Both the position numbers and the translations under genes were made by a program. Under the pieces are notes generated by a model. That model saw only the letters and a program-made list of their open reading frames with translations. It had not been told where the DNA came from and ran no database searches. A DNA stretch of 56,617 nt from JANQKX01 sp039028695 (GTDB lineage Bacteria > Pseudomonadota > Alphaproteobacteria > Kiloniellales > Kiloniellaceae): contig JBCCHN010000020.1 in NCBI GenBank assembly GCA_039028695.1, positions 1 to 56,617 on the forward strand. Direction: 5' to 3'. Shown piece after piece: positions 41,529-50,887 of the stretch. Position 1 is the first letter of the stretch. Each line of letters starts with the position of its first letter.

Positions 41529-42902
41529 ATGACTAATTCAGCAGCCTTCAATACGGATGAAATCATCTCAAATGATGCTCATCTTGTTCAATCCTTCGCC
41601 AATCTGGACGCCCTAAAGCAAAATGATGCGAGAACGGCCATTGTTGGGGCGAAGGGTGCCTATGTGACCGATAGCCAGGGCAACGAGCTAATCGATGGGA
41701 TCGGCGGCCTTTGGTGCGTCAATGTAGGACATGGCCGGGGCGAGATCATTGATGCGATTGCCGAGCAACTACGTACGCTGGACTATTATTCGACCTTTTA
41801 TAATTTCACCCATCCGGCTGCTGCGGCCCTGGCCAAAAAAATAAGCGAGCTTGCGCCCGGCACCTTGAACAACGTCTACTTCGCGAACTCAGGCTCGGTG
41901 GCGAATGACTCGGCCATACGAATTTTGCATCACTACAACAATCTGCGAGGCAAGCCGAGCAAGAAAAAGGTCCTCTCTCGAAAGGGCGCCTATCACGGAT
42001 CAACCCACCTGGCGATGGCCATGACCACGCCTGAGTATAGTGACGGTTGGGACTGTGCTTCTGCTTTGGTTCACCATTTGCGCTCGCCCTGTGCCTACCA
42101 CGAGGCGGAAGACGGCATGAGTGATGAAGAGTTTTTGAAAGAGTTGGAAGAGGACATGCTTTCGGCCATCAAGGATCTTGGTGCCGAGAACATCGCCTGC
42201 TTTATTGCTGAGCCGGTTATGGGCGCGGGCGGCGTTTTGGTGCCGCCGGCAGGTTACCACAAGCGCATGCGCGAAATTACCGCAGCCCACGATATCATGT
42301 ACGTGGCCGACGAGGTGGTTACCGCCTTTGGCCGGCTTGGTCACATGTTTGTCTCTTTAGACAAATACGACATGGTGCCCGACATCATCACGACCGCTAA
42401 GGGTCTAACCTCCGGCTATCAACCCCTGTCGGCCACCATCTTGTCCGACGAGATCTATGAGGTCATTTCAGGTCCCGATGGCATGTTTTTACACGGCATG
42501 ACCTATTCCGGGCATCCTGCGGCCGCGGCGGCGGGCTTGGCGAACATTGAGATTATCGAACGGGAAAATATACCCGAAACGGTTCAAAAAACGGGGAAAC
42601 TGTTTGAGAAAAAACTGCGTGATCTGGGAGAAATGGAAATTGTCGGTGACGTCCGGGGCAGCCATTTCATGATGGGGCTAGAGTTCGTCAAGGATAAAGC
42701 CACCAAAGAAGCTTTTACCAAAGAGGATAACATCGGCACCAAAGTCGCGCAGCAAGCGCAAAAGCGCGGTCTGATTGCCCGCCCGCTGGGCAATATCCTT
42801 ATTTTGTCGCCGACCTTGGTTATGGACGAAACCATGATTGGGACGGTAGCGGATATTCTGCGCGATAGCATTGAAGCGGCGACGAAAGACCTTGCCTCGT
42901 GA
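41529..42902 (+). CDS. Class III aminotransferase (putrescine/amine:pyruvate-like)
   Basis: The 457-residue protein is a PLP-dependent class III (omega) aminotransferase. GAKGAYVTDSQGNELIDGIGG and LWCVNVGHGRGEI open the fold. ANSGSVANDSAIRILHHYN is the phosphate-binding region. The class signature with the PLP aspartate and lysine spans MYVADEVVTAFGRLG and TTAKGLTSGYQPLSA (about residues 257-305). The relatives that come to mind are putrescine-, taurine- and beta-alanine:pyruvate transaminases. Its place between a polyamine-type binding protein and the rest of that transporter points to transamination of the imported amine. Confidence 0.87.
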   Translation: MTNSAAFNTDEIISNDAHLVQSFANLDALKQNDARTAIVGAKGAYVTDSQGNELIDGIGGLWCVNVGHGRGEIIDAIAEQLRTLDYYSTFYNFTHPAAAALAKKISELAPGTLNNVYFANSGSVANDSAIRILHHYNNLRGKPSKKKVLSRKGAYHGSTHLAMAMTTPEYSDGWDCASALVHHLRSPCAYHEAEDGMSDEEFLKELEEDMLSAIKDLGAENIACFIAEPVMGAGGVLVPPAGYHKRMREITAAHDIMYVADEVVTAFGRLGHMFVSLDKYDMVPDIITTAKGLTSGYQPLSATILSDEIYEVISGPDGMFLHGMTYSGHPAAAAAGLANIEIIERENIPETVQKTGKLFEKKLRDLGEMEIVGDVRGSHFMMGLEFVKDKATKEAFTKEDNIGTKVAQQAQKRGLIARPLGNILILSPTLVMDETMIGTVADILRDSIEAATKDLAS

Positions 42903-43163
42903 TCTTGGAGCCGCTTGCGCCATGCTCCAGTCTGGGAGTGTGTATTCAAATCTGTTCCGTAAATCCAAGAATTGATCTCGATATGGCTTGTTTACCCGAG
43001 GTCACTCTTCAACAGCCTGACCGCTTTGTGGCTGTCGCGCATGGCGATAGCCTTGTGATGACGGCATGTTCGGCCTGGCCACCCTGAGGGTGGGATTTAT
43101 GTTTTCGTTGTTTACCTTGGGGGGTGCATGGCATGAATGTCGGAGGGTTAGGGAGGCTGGACG

Positions 43164-44252
43164 ATGAAGCATGAGAACATAGCGGTTGATGTGCGCCACG
43201 CGGTCAAGCGGTATGGCACCTTTACGGCGCTTCAGAACGTGTCCTTGTCCATCCGGGACAATGAGTTTTTTACCCTTTTGGGTCCGTCCGGCTGCGGCAA
43301 GACCACCCTGTTGCGAATGATCGCGGGCTTTGAAGAAGTCACCGAAGGAGAGATCTTTTTGTTTGGGCAAGAGATCGAGCAACTTCCGCCGAATAAGCGG
43401 CCGGTCAATACCGTTTTCCAGAACTATGCCCTGTTTCCCCACATGACTATTCTGCAGAACGTCATGTTCGGTTTGGAAATGTTGAAAAAGCCTGGCGGCG
43501 AGATCAAAAGCCGGGCCGAGCAGATGTTGGAATTGGTTCAACTCTCTCAATTTGCCGAGCGCAAGCCTTCACAGCTTTCCGGTGGCCAGCAGCAGCGAGT
43601 CGCCTTGGCGCGGGCCTTGGCGCCCCAGCCCAAGGTGCTGCTTTTGGACGAGCCCCTGTCCGCCCTTGATCTGAAATTGCGCCAGGCCATGCGCACGGAG
43701 TTGAAAGAGATCCAGCGGGAAACGGGGATTACTTTTATTTTTGTCACCCATGACCAGGAAGAGGCTCTGACCATGTCGGACCGTATTGCGGTCATGTCGG
43801 CAGGGAATGTGCAACAGCTTGGCAATGCAAAAGATATTTATGAATCGCCGCATAACATGTTCGTCGCCAACTTTATTGGCGAGACCAATCTTTTGGATGT
43901 GACGGTCGAGGCTGTCAGCGATAGTGCTGCGCGGTGCCGACTGGATGGTGGCCATGAGCTGCTTTGCCAGGCCATAGACGAGGTCCAGGCGGGAAGCAAG
44001 GTCCATTTGTCGGTGCGGCCGGAACGGCTTTTCCTGTCTGAAGAGTCCCTGGGAAAAGACAGTCTTTCAGGTGTGGCACGGGAAAACGTTTTTGTGGGCA
44101 CGGATATTCAAACCGTGGTTGCCCTCGACGACGGACCCCGCATGGTAATCCGCACGCAAAATTCAGAGTCGGGGAACAAAAGGGTTTTCGAGCCGGGGAC
44201 CAAGGTCTTTATCAATATGGAGTCGGGTGCGGCGCGCCTGCTGGCAGACTGA
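43164..44252 (+). CDS. Polyamine-type ABC transporter ATP-binding protein
   Basis: The 362-residue protein energises amine import. Walker A is GPSGCGKTTLLRMIAGFEE (about residues 39-57), the Q-loop is NTVFQNYALFPHMT, and the signature is QLSGGQQQRVALARALAPQ (about 135-153). Walker B is KVLLLDEPLSALDLKLRQ and the H-loop is FIFVTHDQEEALTMSDRIAVM. The C-terminal ~120 residues are a TOBE domain, as in PotA/PotG. The 261 bases before it contain only a six-pair hairpin at 43079-43093. Its TGA overlaps the permease ATG (TGATG). Confidence 0.94.
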   Translation: MKHENIAVDVRHAVKRYGTFTALQNVSLSIRDNEFFTLLGPSGCGKTTLLRMIAGFEEVTEGEIFLFGQEIEQLPPNKRPVNTVFQNYALFPHMTILQNVMFGLEMLKKPGGEIKSRAEQMLELVQLSQFAERKPSQLSGGQQQRVALARALAPQPKVLLLDEPLSALDLKLRQAMRTELKEIQRETGITFIFVTHDQEEALTMSDRIAVMSAGNVQQLGNAKDIYESPHNMFVANFIGETNLLDVTVEAVSDSAARCRLDGGHELLCQAIDEVQAGSKVHLSVRPERLFLSEESLGKDSLSGVARENVFVGTDIQTVVALDDGPRMVIRTQNSESGNKRVFEPGTKVFINMESGAARLLAD

Positions 44253-45166
44253 TGGCCGGCGGCGCAACAAGCAACGCCGGGGCCGTTTCCAGCACTTTCG
44301 CAAGTGTTCGCGGGCGCTTGCTGTTTCCCGCCTGGTTCACTTTGGGCATTTTTGTCCTGATGCCCATCTTGATGATGCTGATCTATTCATTCCTGACCAA
44401 GGAGTTTCGCGGCGGCGTTGTCTGGGAGTTTAGTCTGGCCGCGTACGATCAGTTTTTCCTCTACAGGGGCCTTTTCGGCGATGAGCCGCCGACCATCGAG
44501 TGGACCTATATCGGAATCTTTTGGCGGTCCATCTGGCAGGCTGCGGCGGCGACGGTGCTTAGTCTCGTGATTGGCTTTCCAACTGCCTATTTTATCGCGA
44601 CGCGGGACCCCAGCGTGCGTCAAATTTGGGTCTTTCTGATCACCATTCCCTATTGGGTGAACCTGCTGATCCGCACCATATCGATGAAGTTCATGCTGCG
44701 GGACAATGGGCCGGTGAATGAATTTTTGATGACGATCGGTGTCATTGATAGTCCGATCGGGATCGTGAACACTGATGTTGCCGTGCAATTGGGGCTTTTT
44801 TATTCCTACCTGCCCTTCATGGTGCTGCCCATCTATGCTGCGGTAGAGCGCTATAACTTTTCCCTATCGGAAGCAGCGGCGGATCTTTATGCCACCAAAT
44901 GGGTAACCTTGCGGCGAGTCCTGCTACCGGCGGTTAAACCTGGCGTAATCGCGGGTTGCATCTTGGTGTTTGTGCCGTCTTTGGGATCATTTTTGGCACC
45001 CGACCTTCTTGGCGGAGCCAAGAACTTCATGATCGGATCCTTGATTGAGGAGCAGTTTGGCGGCAACGCGGGGAACTGGCCCTTTGGCGCAGCATCGGCA
45101 ATGATTTTGCTGTCCATGGTTTTGGTGCTGCTGATGGTCTTTGCGCGGCAACGAGACAAGGCATAG
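44252..45166 (+). CDS. Polyamine-type ABC transporter permease (PotB/PotH-like)
   Basis: The 304-residue inner-membrane permease has about six hydrophobic helices. LLFPAWFTLGIFVLMPILMMLIYSFL is the first helix. The cytoplasmic EAA loop that docks on the ATPase reads EAAADLYATKWVTLRRVLLP (about residues 207-226). PSLGSFLAPDLLGGAKNFMIG is typical of PotB/PotH. The start codon overlaps the ATPase stop, and the second permease begins 12 bases after the stop. Confidence 0.92.
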   Translation: MAGGATSNAGAVSSTFASVRGRLLFPAWFTLGIFVLMPILMMLIYSFLTKEFRGGVVWEFSLAAYDQFFLYRGLFGDEPPTIEWTYIGIFWRSIWQAAAATVLSLVIGFPTAYFIATRDPSVRQIWVFLITIPYWVNLLIRTISMKFMLRDNGPVNEFLMTIGVIDSPIGIVNTDVAVQLGLFYSYLPFMVLPIYAAVERYNFSLSEAAADLYATKWVTLRRVLLPAVKPGVIAGCILVFVPSLGSFLAPDLLGGAKNFMIGSLIEEQFGGNAGNWPFGAASAMILLSMVLVLLMVFARQRDKA

Positions 45167-45178
45167 GGGGCGCTCGTC

Positions 45179-45988
45179 ATGTCTTCATCCAAAGCCGATG
45201 TGAAGAGCTATGCGGGTTTTCGCCAGTTAACCTACCTTTGTTTGATTGTGTTGTACGCCCCGCTAATCATCGTTGCCATTTACAGCTTTAACGACTCCAT
45301 CTCAATTACCAAGTGGCAGGGCCTGTCACTGCGCTGGTATGTGGATGTCTTCACCGGCGTGGAGGCGGAAAAATTCAAGCTCGCCGCCTGGAACAGTTTT
45401 TCCATCGCTCTCATGGCAGCAACGGTTTCGACCGCGATTGCGACATCCGCGGCGACGGCTCTCATTCGAGGGGGGCGCTTTCGGTTTCAGACCTTTTCCT
45501 TCGGGCTTATCAGTTTGCCATTGATGGTGCCGGAGATTGTCACCGCGGTTGCCACGCTCATTTTCTTCAATGCCATCGGATTTACGCGAGGCTATTTGAC
45601 CATTGTCGTAGCCCATATCGCATTTTGCATTCCCTTTGCCTATTTGCCCATTTCGGCGCGCATGCAAGGTATCGATGACAGCTTCGAACAGGCGGCCATG
45701 GACCTTTACGCGACTCGGGCGCAAGCGTTCCGACGGGTGCTGTTGCCCTTGATGATGCCGGGCATCATTGCCGGATTTTTGCTCGCCTTCATCATCTCTC
45801 TGGATGACTTTATCATCACCAACTTTGTTAAGGGCGCGGGGATCGAAACCCTTCCGACTGCCATTTTCGGGGCCGCCAAGCAGGGTATTAAGCCGAACAT
45901 CATGGCCATTTCCACCATGCTCCTCGGCGTCTCGATCATTATCGTTACGATCTCTTATGTCGTGAGCAAGTTTGACAACACCAAATAA
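45179..45988 (+). CDS. Polyamine-type ABC transporter permease (PotC/PotI-like)
   Basis: The 269-residue protein is the second membrane subunit. YLCLIVLYAPLIIVAIYSFND is the conserved first helix of PotC/PotI, and WQGLSLRWYVDVF follows it. The EAA loop is EQAAMDLYATRAQAFRRVLL (about residues 177-196). FIISLDDFIITNFVKGAGIETLP near the C-terminus is highly typical of polyamine permeases. It completes the transporter. The aldehyde dehydrogenase follows 61 bases on and is probably in the same operon. Confidence 0.92.
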   Translation: MSSSKADVKSYAGFRQLTYLCLIVLYAPLIIVAIYSFNDSISITKWQGLSLRWYVDVFTGVEAEKFKLAAWNSFSIALMAATVSTAIATSAATALIRGGRFRFQTFSFGLISLPLMVPEIVTAVATLIFFNAIGFTRGYLTIVVAHIAFCIPFAYLPISARMQGIDDSFEQAAMDLYATRAQAFRRVLLPLMMPGIIAGFLLAFIISLDDFIITNFVKGAGIETLPTAIFGAAKQGIKPNIMAISTMLLGVSIIIVTISYVVSKFDNTK

Positions 45989-46049
45989 GCAAGGATGGAC
46001 ATGCTAGCGGTCAAACCATCAATGAGAATGGCCTGTTGAGGAATTGAAA

Positions 46050-47528
46050 ATGACACGTCAAATGCTGATCAACAACACTTGGTGCGATAGTCATTCAGGC
46101 CAGATGATCGATTGCATTAATCCGGCTACGGAGCAGAAATTTGATCAGGTGCCGCGTGCAGATGCCGTCGATGTTGACAAAGCCGTGGCAGCGGCACGTG
46201 CGGCCTTTAATGGAGGGTGGCGCCAGACCTCCGGGACGGAGCGTGCGGCTCTCTTAAGGAAATTAGCTGAAGGCATTCAGGCCCGGCGGGATGATTTGGC
46301 GGCTTTTGAGACGCGCGATAACGGCAAGCCCTTGGCTGAAGCCACCTTCGACGTGGACACCGCTGTTCAGATTTACACCATGTACGCTGAAATGGCCGAA
46401 GACTTGGACGCCAAGGGTGAAGAAAACGTGGCCCTGCCGGTCGATTTTCTCCAATCGGGAGTGACCTATCGGCCCATCGGCGTTATCGGGATGATCACAC
46501 CTTGGAATTTCCCCATTGAGCAGTTTACCTGGAAGGTATCGGCGGCTTTGGCGGCGGGCTGCACCTGCGTCGTCAAGCCCTCAGAATTTACCTCCATCAC
46601 GGCGCTCATGTTGGGTGAGATCGCTGTGGAGGCGGGTTTTCCGCCGGGAGTTTTGAACATTGTTACCGGATATGGGCCGGAAGTGGGTGAAGCCATGGTC
46701 CTCGACCCGCGAGTGGACAAGGTCTCTTTCACGGGCAGCACGTCTACCGGCCGACGTGTTATGGAGCTGGCCTCGCGGGATTTGAAGCGTATTAGCCTCG
46801 AACTGGGAGGCAAGAATCCGATTATTATTTTCGACGACGTGGATTTAGACCGAGCGGCGGAGTGGACGGCTTTCGGGGCCTTCGTCAATCAAGGTCAAGT
46901 ATGCACCGCCACATCGCGCCTTTTGCTGCACAAGGGCCGGGCGACAGAATTTCTTGGTAAGTTGAAAGACTTGGCGGAATCGATTGTGGTTGGAGACGGC
47001 AGCAAGGAAGGTGTCCAGATGGGCCCCCTTGTTAGCGAGGCTCAGTTTGCCAAGGTCAATGGATATATCGAGGCGGGCCGGGATGCGGGCGCAAGACTGC
47101 TCACCGGCGGCGACCGACCCACTGGCCTTAATACGGGTTATTTCGTCAATCCAACGATCTTCACCGATGTTAAGCCGGACATGTCCATTTGGACGGATGA
47201 GATTTTTGGACCAGTCTTGAGCGTGATGGAGTTTGAGGAGGAACAAGACGCCATCCGTCTGGCCAATAATACCCCCTATGGGTTGGCGGCCACTGTTTTA
47301 AGCGAAGACAAAGCCAGAGCCGAACGTGTGGCGGAGCAACTGGATGCTGGCATCACTTGGCAAAACTGTAATCAGATGGTGGTTATCCAAAGCCCCTGGG
47401 GCGGAGTCAAAAAAAGCGGTATGGGCCGCGAGCTTGGGCGCTGGGGTCTGGAGAATTTCCTGGAGCCAAAGCAAAAAACCCGTTGGCTGCCTGACGCCGG
47501 CCTTGGATGGTACCAGGCCTCCTCTTAA
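46050..47528 (+). CDS. Aldehyde dehydrogenase (aminoaldehyde/betaine-aldehyde type)
   Basis: NAD(P)-dependent oxidation of an aldehyde is expected, most likely the aminoaldehyde made by the upstream aminotransferase. The 492-residue protein has PWNFPIEQFTWKVSAALAAG (about residues 150-169), VSFTGSTSTGRRVM, the catalytic glutamate in SLELGGKNP (about 251) and the catalytic cysteine in NQGQVCTATSRL (about 285). Pattern and length match betaine-, 4-aminobutyraldehyde- and 4-trimethylaminobutyraldehyde-type enzymes. The ATG at 46050 has GAGGA seven bases upstream; a TTG at 46044 is less likely. Confidence 0.88.
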   Translation: MTRQMLINNTWCDSHSGQMIDCINPATEQKFDQVPRADAVDVDKAVAAARAAFNGGWRQTSGTERAALLRKLAEGIQARRDDLAAFETRDNGKPLAEATFDVDTAVQIYTMYAEMAEDLDAKGEENVALPVDFLQSGVTYRPIGVIGMITPWNFPIEQFTWKVSAALAAGCTCVVKPSEFTSITALMLGEIAVEAGFPPGVLNIVTGYGPEVGEAMVLDPRVDKVSFTGSTSTGRRVMELASRDLKRISLELGGKNPIIIFDDVDLDRAAEWTAFGAFVNQGQVCTATSRLLLHKGRATEFLGKLKDLAESIVVGDGSKEGVQMGPLVSEAQFAKVNGYIEAGRDAGARLLTGGDRPTGLNTGYFVNPTIFTDVKPDMSIWTDEIFGPVLSVMEFEEEQDAIRLANNTPYGLAATVLSEDKARAERVAEQLDAGITWQNCNQMVVIQSPWGGVKKSGMGRELGRWGLENFLEPKQKTRWLPDAGLGWYQASS

Positions 47529-47637
47529 AGGATCCGCTGGGGGTAATAAGTAGTGAAGTATCCGTGCAGGTCCGAGGCTATCGCACTTGCCGCGGCGGCA
47601 TGGTTGCCGGCGGATCGCATGGCGCCTTCCATCCGGC

Positions 47638-48270
47638 TCAATAGGTTGGCGGTGTGATGGCCCAGAGGACGACGCTTGTCGTCTCACCCGGGTTTTCGTA
47701 TCGGTGGGGGGTGGTGCTCTTGAAGCCAAAGCTATCGCCCGCCTCGAGGCGATAGGTCGTATCGCCAATCGTTAGGTCGAGAACACCGGATAGGACCACC
47801 CCGACTTCGTCCCCATCGTGTTTATAGGGATCCAGCCCACTTGATGCGCCTGGCTTGAACTCGCTCCAAATGAGCTCAATATTCCGACTGGTGAGAGGGG
47901 ATAGCAGTTCGTCACAAATATCGATCCCGTAGCGAATCTTTTTGCGGTCACGAAGACGCACCACGGGGCCGGAACTTCTCTCGGGGTTTTTTTCGCTTTC
48001 CTCGGAAAAGAACCAGGTGATGTTAACATCCAAAGCCCGGGAGATATCGTGCAGAGTTTTAACCGACGGGTTGGACTTATCCCGTTCGACCTGACTTAAG
48101 AAGCCGACTGAAATGCCGGTGGCCTTGGAAAGGTCTGTCAGAGAAAGCCCCTTTTGTTTTCGAAGCCGCCTCAACTTTTGTCCCAGAAGGGCGCTTTGAG
48201 AGGCGCCTCCTTCGTCGGGGCTTGTTTCCTCGTTTTCAACAACATGCAGTGTACGGTCTTTTCTGAGCAT
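47638..48270 (-). CDS. XRE-family regulator with C-terminal cupin domain
   Basis: The 210-residue protein has a helix-turn-helix near residues 29-83: GQKLRRLRKQKGLSLTDLSK, then TGISVGFLSQVERDKSNPSV. A cupin_2 sensor domain covers about residues 130-207, with YKHDGDEVGVVLSGVLDLTIG and GDSFGFKSTTPHRYENPGE. This layout (PuuR-like) is used for regulators of putrescine, betaine and other amine catabolism. It lies 35 bases after tdm on the same strand, so it may be co-transcribed with it, and it is convergent with the aldehyde dehydrogenase. It is the best candidate for controlling tdm/tmm, the polyamine-type genes, or both. Confidence 0.87.
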   Translation of the reverse strand: MLRKDRTLHVVENEETSPDEGGASQSALLGQKLRRLRKQKGLSLTDLSKATGISVGFLSQVERDKSNPSVKTLHDISRALDVNITWFFSEESEKNPERSSGPVVRLRDRKKIRYGIDICDELLSPLTSRNIELIWSEFKPGASSGLDPYKHDGDEVGVVLSGVLDLTIGDTTYRLEAGDSFGFKSTTPHRYENPGETTSVVLWAITPPTY

Positions 48271-48305
48271 CTTCGCCTGATATGTCTTTGGTGGTTTGAG
48301 AGGCG

Positions 48306-50624
48306 TTAGGTTTCCAAGGAAACGAAGGGCTTATTAACGATACGGCCGGTCATCCGTGACGCTTGCCGATTGGACTTACCCGCGGATACGTCCTCAGTCA
48401 AATTTTCAAACTCCATATTCACCCTGGCCAGGGCGATGACTTTCTCTCGTGCAGGTGAAAAAGTTGCGCTGGTGATGTGTCCGATTTCCGCCATCGAATG
48501 GTAGACCGGCATGCCCGCATCGGGAACTCGATCTCCGCCAAGTTCAATGCCAACCAAGGCCATGCGCCTCTCCTGACGGCGACGGCTTAGCGCCTCCTTG
48601 CCGGAAAAATCTCCTTCCTTCTTCGCGGAGACGACAAAGCCGATCCCTGCCTCGAAGGGATCCACGTCGCCCCCGAATTCGGCGCCGGTAAAGGGGAATC
48701 CACATTCGATCCGCAGCATATCCAATGCCGACAGCCCCATGGGGACCAGGCCCAGCGGTTCCCCTTTTTCCATCAGGACATCCCAAACGGCGACGGCTTG
48801 GTCCGGGTGGCAGAAGACCTCGTAACCTCTCTTGCCCGTGTAGCCCGTTCGGCTGACAACAACGGGTGGACCTTCGTGATCCAATACGCGCCCAACCGTG
48901 AACTGGAAGGTCTTCAAGTCTCCGATGGTGCGGGCATTAGGAGGCGTCCAAACCGAAGCGAGCAGCACTTGGAGGCTGTTGGGCCCTTGGACAGCAAGAT
49001 TGTGGAGGTTGGCCGTCGACGCCTTGACCCAAGCCTCCAGCCTAAGCGCCTCCGCCTGTGCGCGAAGCCAGTCGCCCGTCTGATCCTCATTACAGATCCA
49101 GCGGAAATTCTGGTCGGTCATCCGGAACAGGGTGCCGTCATCTACGATGGCACCGTGGACGTGGCACATTGCCGTGTAGACCACGTCGCCAACCGCCATT
49201 CGTGTCACATCCCGGGTCACCGCCCAATTCATCAAACGCTCAGCACCGGGCCCGACAACTTCAAACTTGCGCAAGGCGGACATGTCGGCGATGGTCGCGG
49301 CTTCCCGACAGGCCCAGTATTCCCGGCGCGCGCCGGTTGCCTGATATTCGGCGGGTACCCAAAAGCCCTTGTACTCCAGAAATTTCTTGCACAAGGCGGA
49401 TGTTCTCTCGTGGAAGGATGTCTCCGCCGTCAAGGTCTTATCCCCCATCCTGTTAAGCGGTGTTGCAACTGCTCTTTTGATCTTGCTTTCCTTGTTATAG
49501 ACGCGGACATGAATGTCCGTGGGGTTCCAGCCATTCACCGGGTCGATATCGCTGGGGCAGGCCGATGTGCCAATAACCATGTCCTGGTGGGCCTTGAAGA
49601 CTACGTAGTCGCCGGCTCGGCTCCACGACATGTCGGGGATGAGCACATTTCCTTCGTCGACTTCTGCGTTCATGAAAAGGTTAAAGGCAGAAAAGACGTC
49701 GCGCTTAATGCCGTAGTCGGCCAGTGCATCGTTTAGATTGTCTGTGCAGTTAATGTGTCCCGGATATCCAATTTCGTCATAATAAAAAGAGGTGCAGGGG
49801 TTGAGAAAGGTGTCGTGTTTGCCGACTGTGTCTTGCACAATTTCGAGCATGGCGTTGGAGTGATCGTCGAACAGCTTGGAATGTAAGCCGGGCACAGGGA
49901 CGGTCAGGCCCATCCTTGAGCGGGTCGCCGTATCGCTCATCCCGACGACTTCTCCAGCGTCCAAAGCGCGGGCGCTGAAAGCGACAAAGTCGCTGCACTG
50001 GCGACCGCGCACATCGATCACTTGAATAAATTCTCCTGCTTTCACCGTATAACCGATTGCGCCAGAGGCTTGGATTCGAAATTCATCACGAATATCCCCT
50101 AGGGGATCGGGCAGAACTTCCCGTTCCTGATTTTCGCGGCGGGCCAGGGTCTTTGTGATGGTGAGCACCAAGTCCGACGGCGCGACCGCATGGCGGGACT
50201 GCAGGCTGTTGGCCGGGGCGCCGAAAACCACAAGGCCGGAGCGCTTAACTGAAAGGGTGACCTCGTCGCCGGCGCGACTGCTTTCGTCAAGCACCAGCAA
50301 AGCCTTGGCGCCGGAGACATGGACCGAGCGCCGTGCGAGGCGATCGCGTAAGTGGGAGTATTCGCCACCCGCCAGAATCTGCAAAAGGTGGCGGGGCGCG
50401 ATGGTCGCGGTTTGATCGAACAGGCTGGGGGCCGATCCGCCATCCAAATCGAAGGGAACAATCTCGCAGGTTTGAAGACCCTCAGGTGTGGAGATCTTGA
50501 CGCTATCGCCCTCGACCAGATCAATCGCCACACAAGTGCCGCCGGGCACCCGATAGCGTTCAACATCGTCTGCGAGGGCGTAAATCCTATTTGAATTTCG
50601 ATCCAATTGGGTCGTTAACAGCAT
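48306..50624 (-). CDS. tdm: Trimethylamine N-oxide demethylase (DUF1989-GcvT fusion)
   Basis: Tdm cleaves TMAO to dimethylamine and formaldehyde, and its GcvT domain passes the one-carbon unit to tetrahydrofolate. The 772-residue protein has a DUF1989-type N-terminal half and a GcvT C-terminal half from about residue 400, the architecture known for Methylocella and roseobacter Tdm. Cysteines in RQCSDF (210), NPCTSFYYDEIG (277), INCTDNL (293) and TSACPSDI (356) include candidate zinc ligands. In the GcvT part, TGYTGKRGYEVFCHPDQ and ALDMLRIECGFPFTGAEFGG are typical. GGGGAAG precedes the ATG. Divergence from tmm strengthens the call; without tmm it could be another DUF1989-aminomethyltransferase. 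Confidence 0.83.
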   Translation of the reverse strand: MLLTTQLDRNSNRIYALADDVERYRVPGGTCVAIDLVEGDSVKISTPEGLQTCEIVPFDLDGGSAPSLFDQTATIAPRHLLQILAGGEYSHLRDRLARRSVHVSGAKALLVLDESSRAGDEVTLSVKRSGLVVFGAPANSLQSRHAVAPSDLVLTITKTLARRENQEREVLPDPLGDIRDEFRIQASGAIGYTVKAGEFIQVIDVRGRQCSDFVAFSARALDAGEVVGMSDTATRSRMGLTVPVPGLHSKLFDDHSNAMLEIVQDTVGKHDTFLNPCTSFYYDEIGYPGHINCTDNLNDALADYGIKRDVFSAFNLFMNAEVDEGNVLIPDMSWSRAGDYVVFKAHQDMVIGTSACPSDIDPVNGWNPTDIHVRVYNKESKIKRAVATPLNRMGDKTLTAETSFHERTSALCKKFLEYKGFWVPAEYQATGARREYWACREAATIADMSALRKFEVVGPGAERLMNWAVTRDVTRMAVGDVVYTAMCHVHGAIVDDGTLFRMTDQNFRWICNEDQTGDWLRAQAEALRLEAWVKASTANLHNLAVQGPNSLQVLLASVWTPPNARTIGDLKTFQFTVGRVLDHEGPPVVVSRTGYTGKRGYEVFCHPDQAVAVWDVLMEKGEPLGLVPMGLSALDMLRIECGFPFTGAEFGGDVDPFEAGIGFVVSAKKEGDFSGKEALSRRRQERRMALVGIELGGDRVPDAGMPVYHSMAEIGHITSATFSPAREKVIALARVNMEFENLTEDVSAGKSNRQASRMTGRIVNKPFVSLET

Positions 50625-50661
50625 CGGACTTCCCCAAAGGTTCGCTAAGGACAGCGTAAGA

Positions 50662-50682
50662 GGCGCCTGTTTTCGAGGCGCC
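50662..50682. repeat. Seven-base-pair stem-loop in the tdm leader
   Basis: GGCGCCT (50662-50668) and AGGCGCC (50676-50682) are perfect inverted repeats with a seven-base loop, 38 bases upstream of the tdm start. It may form in the tdm mRNA leader or serve as a protein-binding site. Confidence 0.4.
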
Positions 50683-50736
50683 GAAAGCCTCTACAATTAG
50701 AGAATATCAGGCGTGGGAATGCAACAAATTATGCTA

Positions 50737-50790
50737 TATTGTGAAAAAATGACGTTGATGAAGCTAAAAACTAACACTATTGTGAAAAAA
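50737..50790. promoter_or_regulatory. Direct 13-base repeats in the tdm-tmm intergenic region
   Basis: TATTGTGAAAAAA occurs exactly twice, at 50737-50749 and 50778-50790, 41 bases apart (about four helical turns), in the 263-base divergent promoter region of tdm and tmm. Exact 13-base repeats at helical phasing suggest a regulator-binding pair; the nearby XRE-cupin protein is the obvious candidate. Confidence 0.5.
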
Positions 50791-50887
50791 CGAGATAACT
50801 GATTAAAGAAAACAGGGATTTTTGGTGCGGTTTGCATCAAGGTATCTGTCCGCAAGGAGCGAGGGCATATAGCAAGGGAGGTCGAAA

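Noticed and set aside
43079..43093. Six-pair hairpin CCACCC/GGGTGG between the aminotransferase and ATPase genes as a terminator
   Set aside because: Short stem, no proper T run, and the genes on both sides are expected to be co-expressed; mentioned only within the ATPase entry.
50820..50850. Possible sigma-54 promoter upstream of tmm (TGG...TTTGCA)
   Set aside because: Spacing between the GG and GC elements is eight bases instead of ten.
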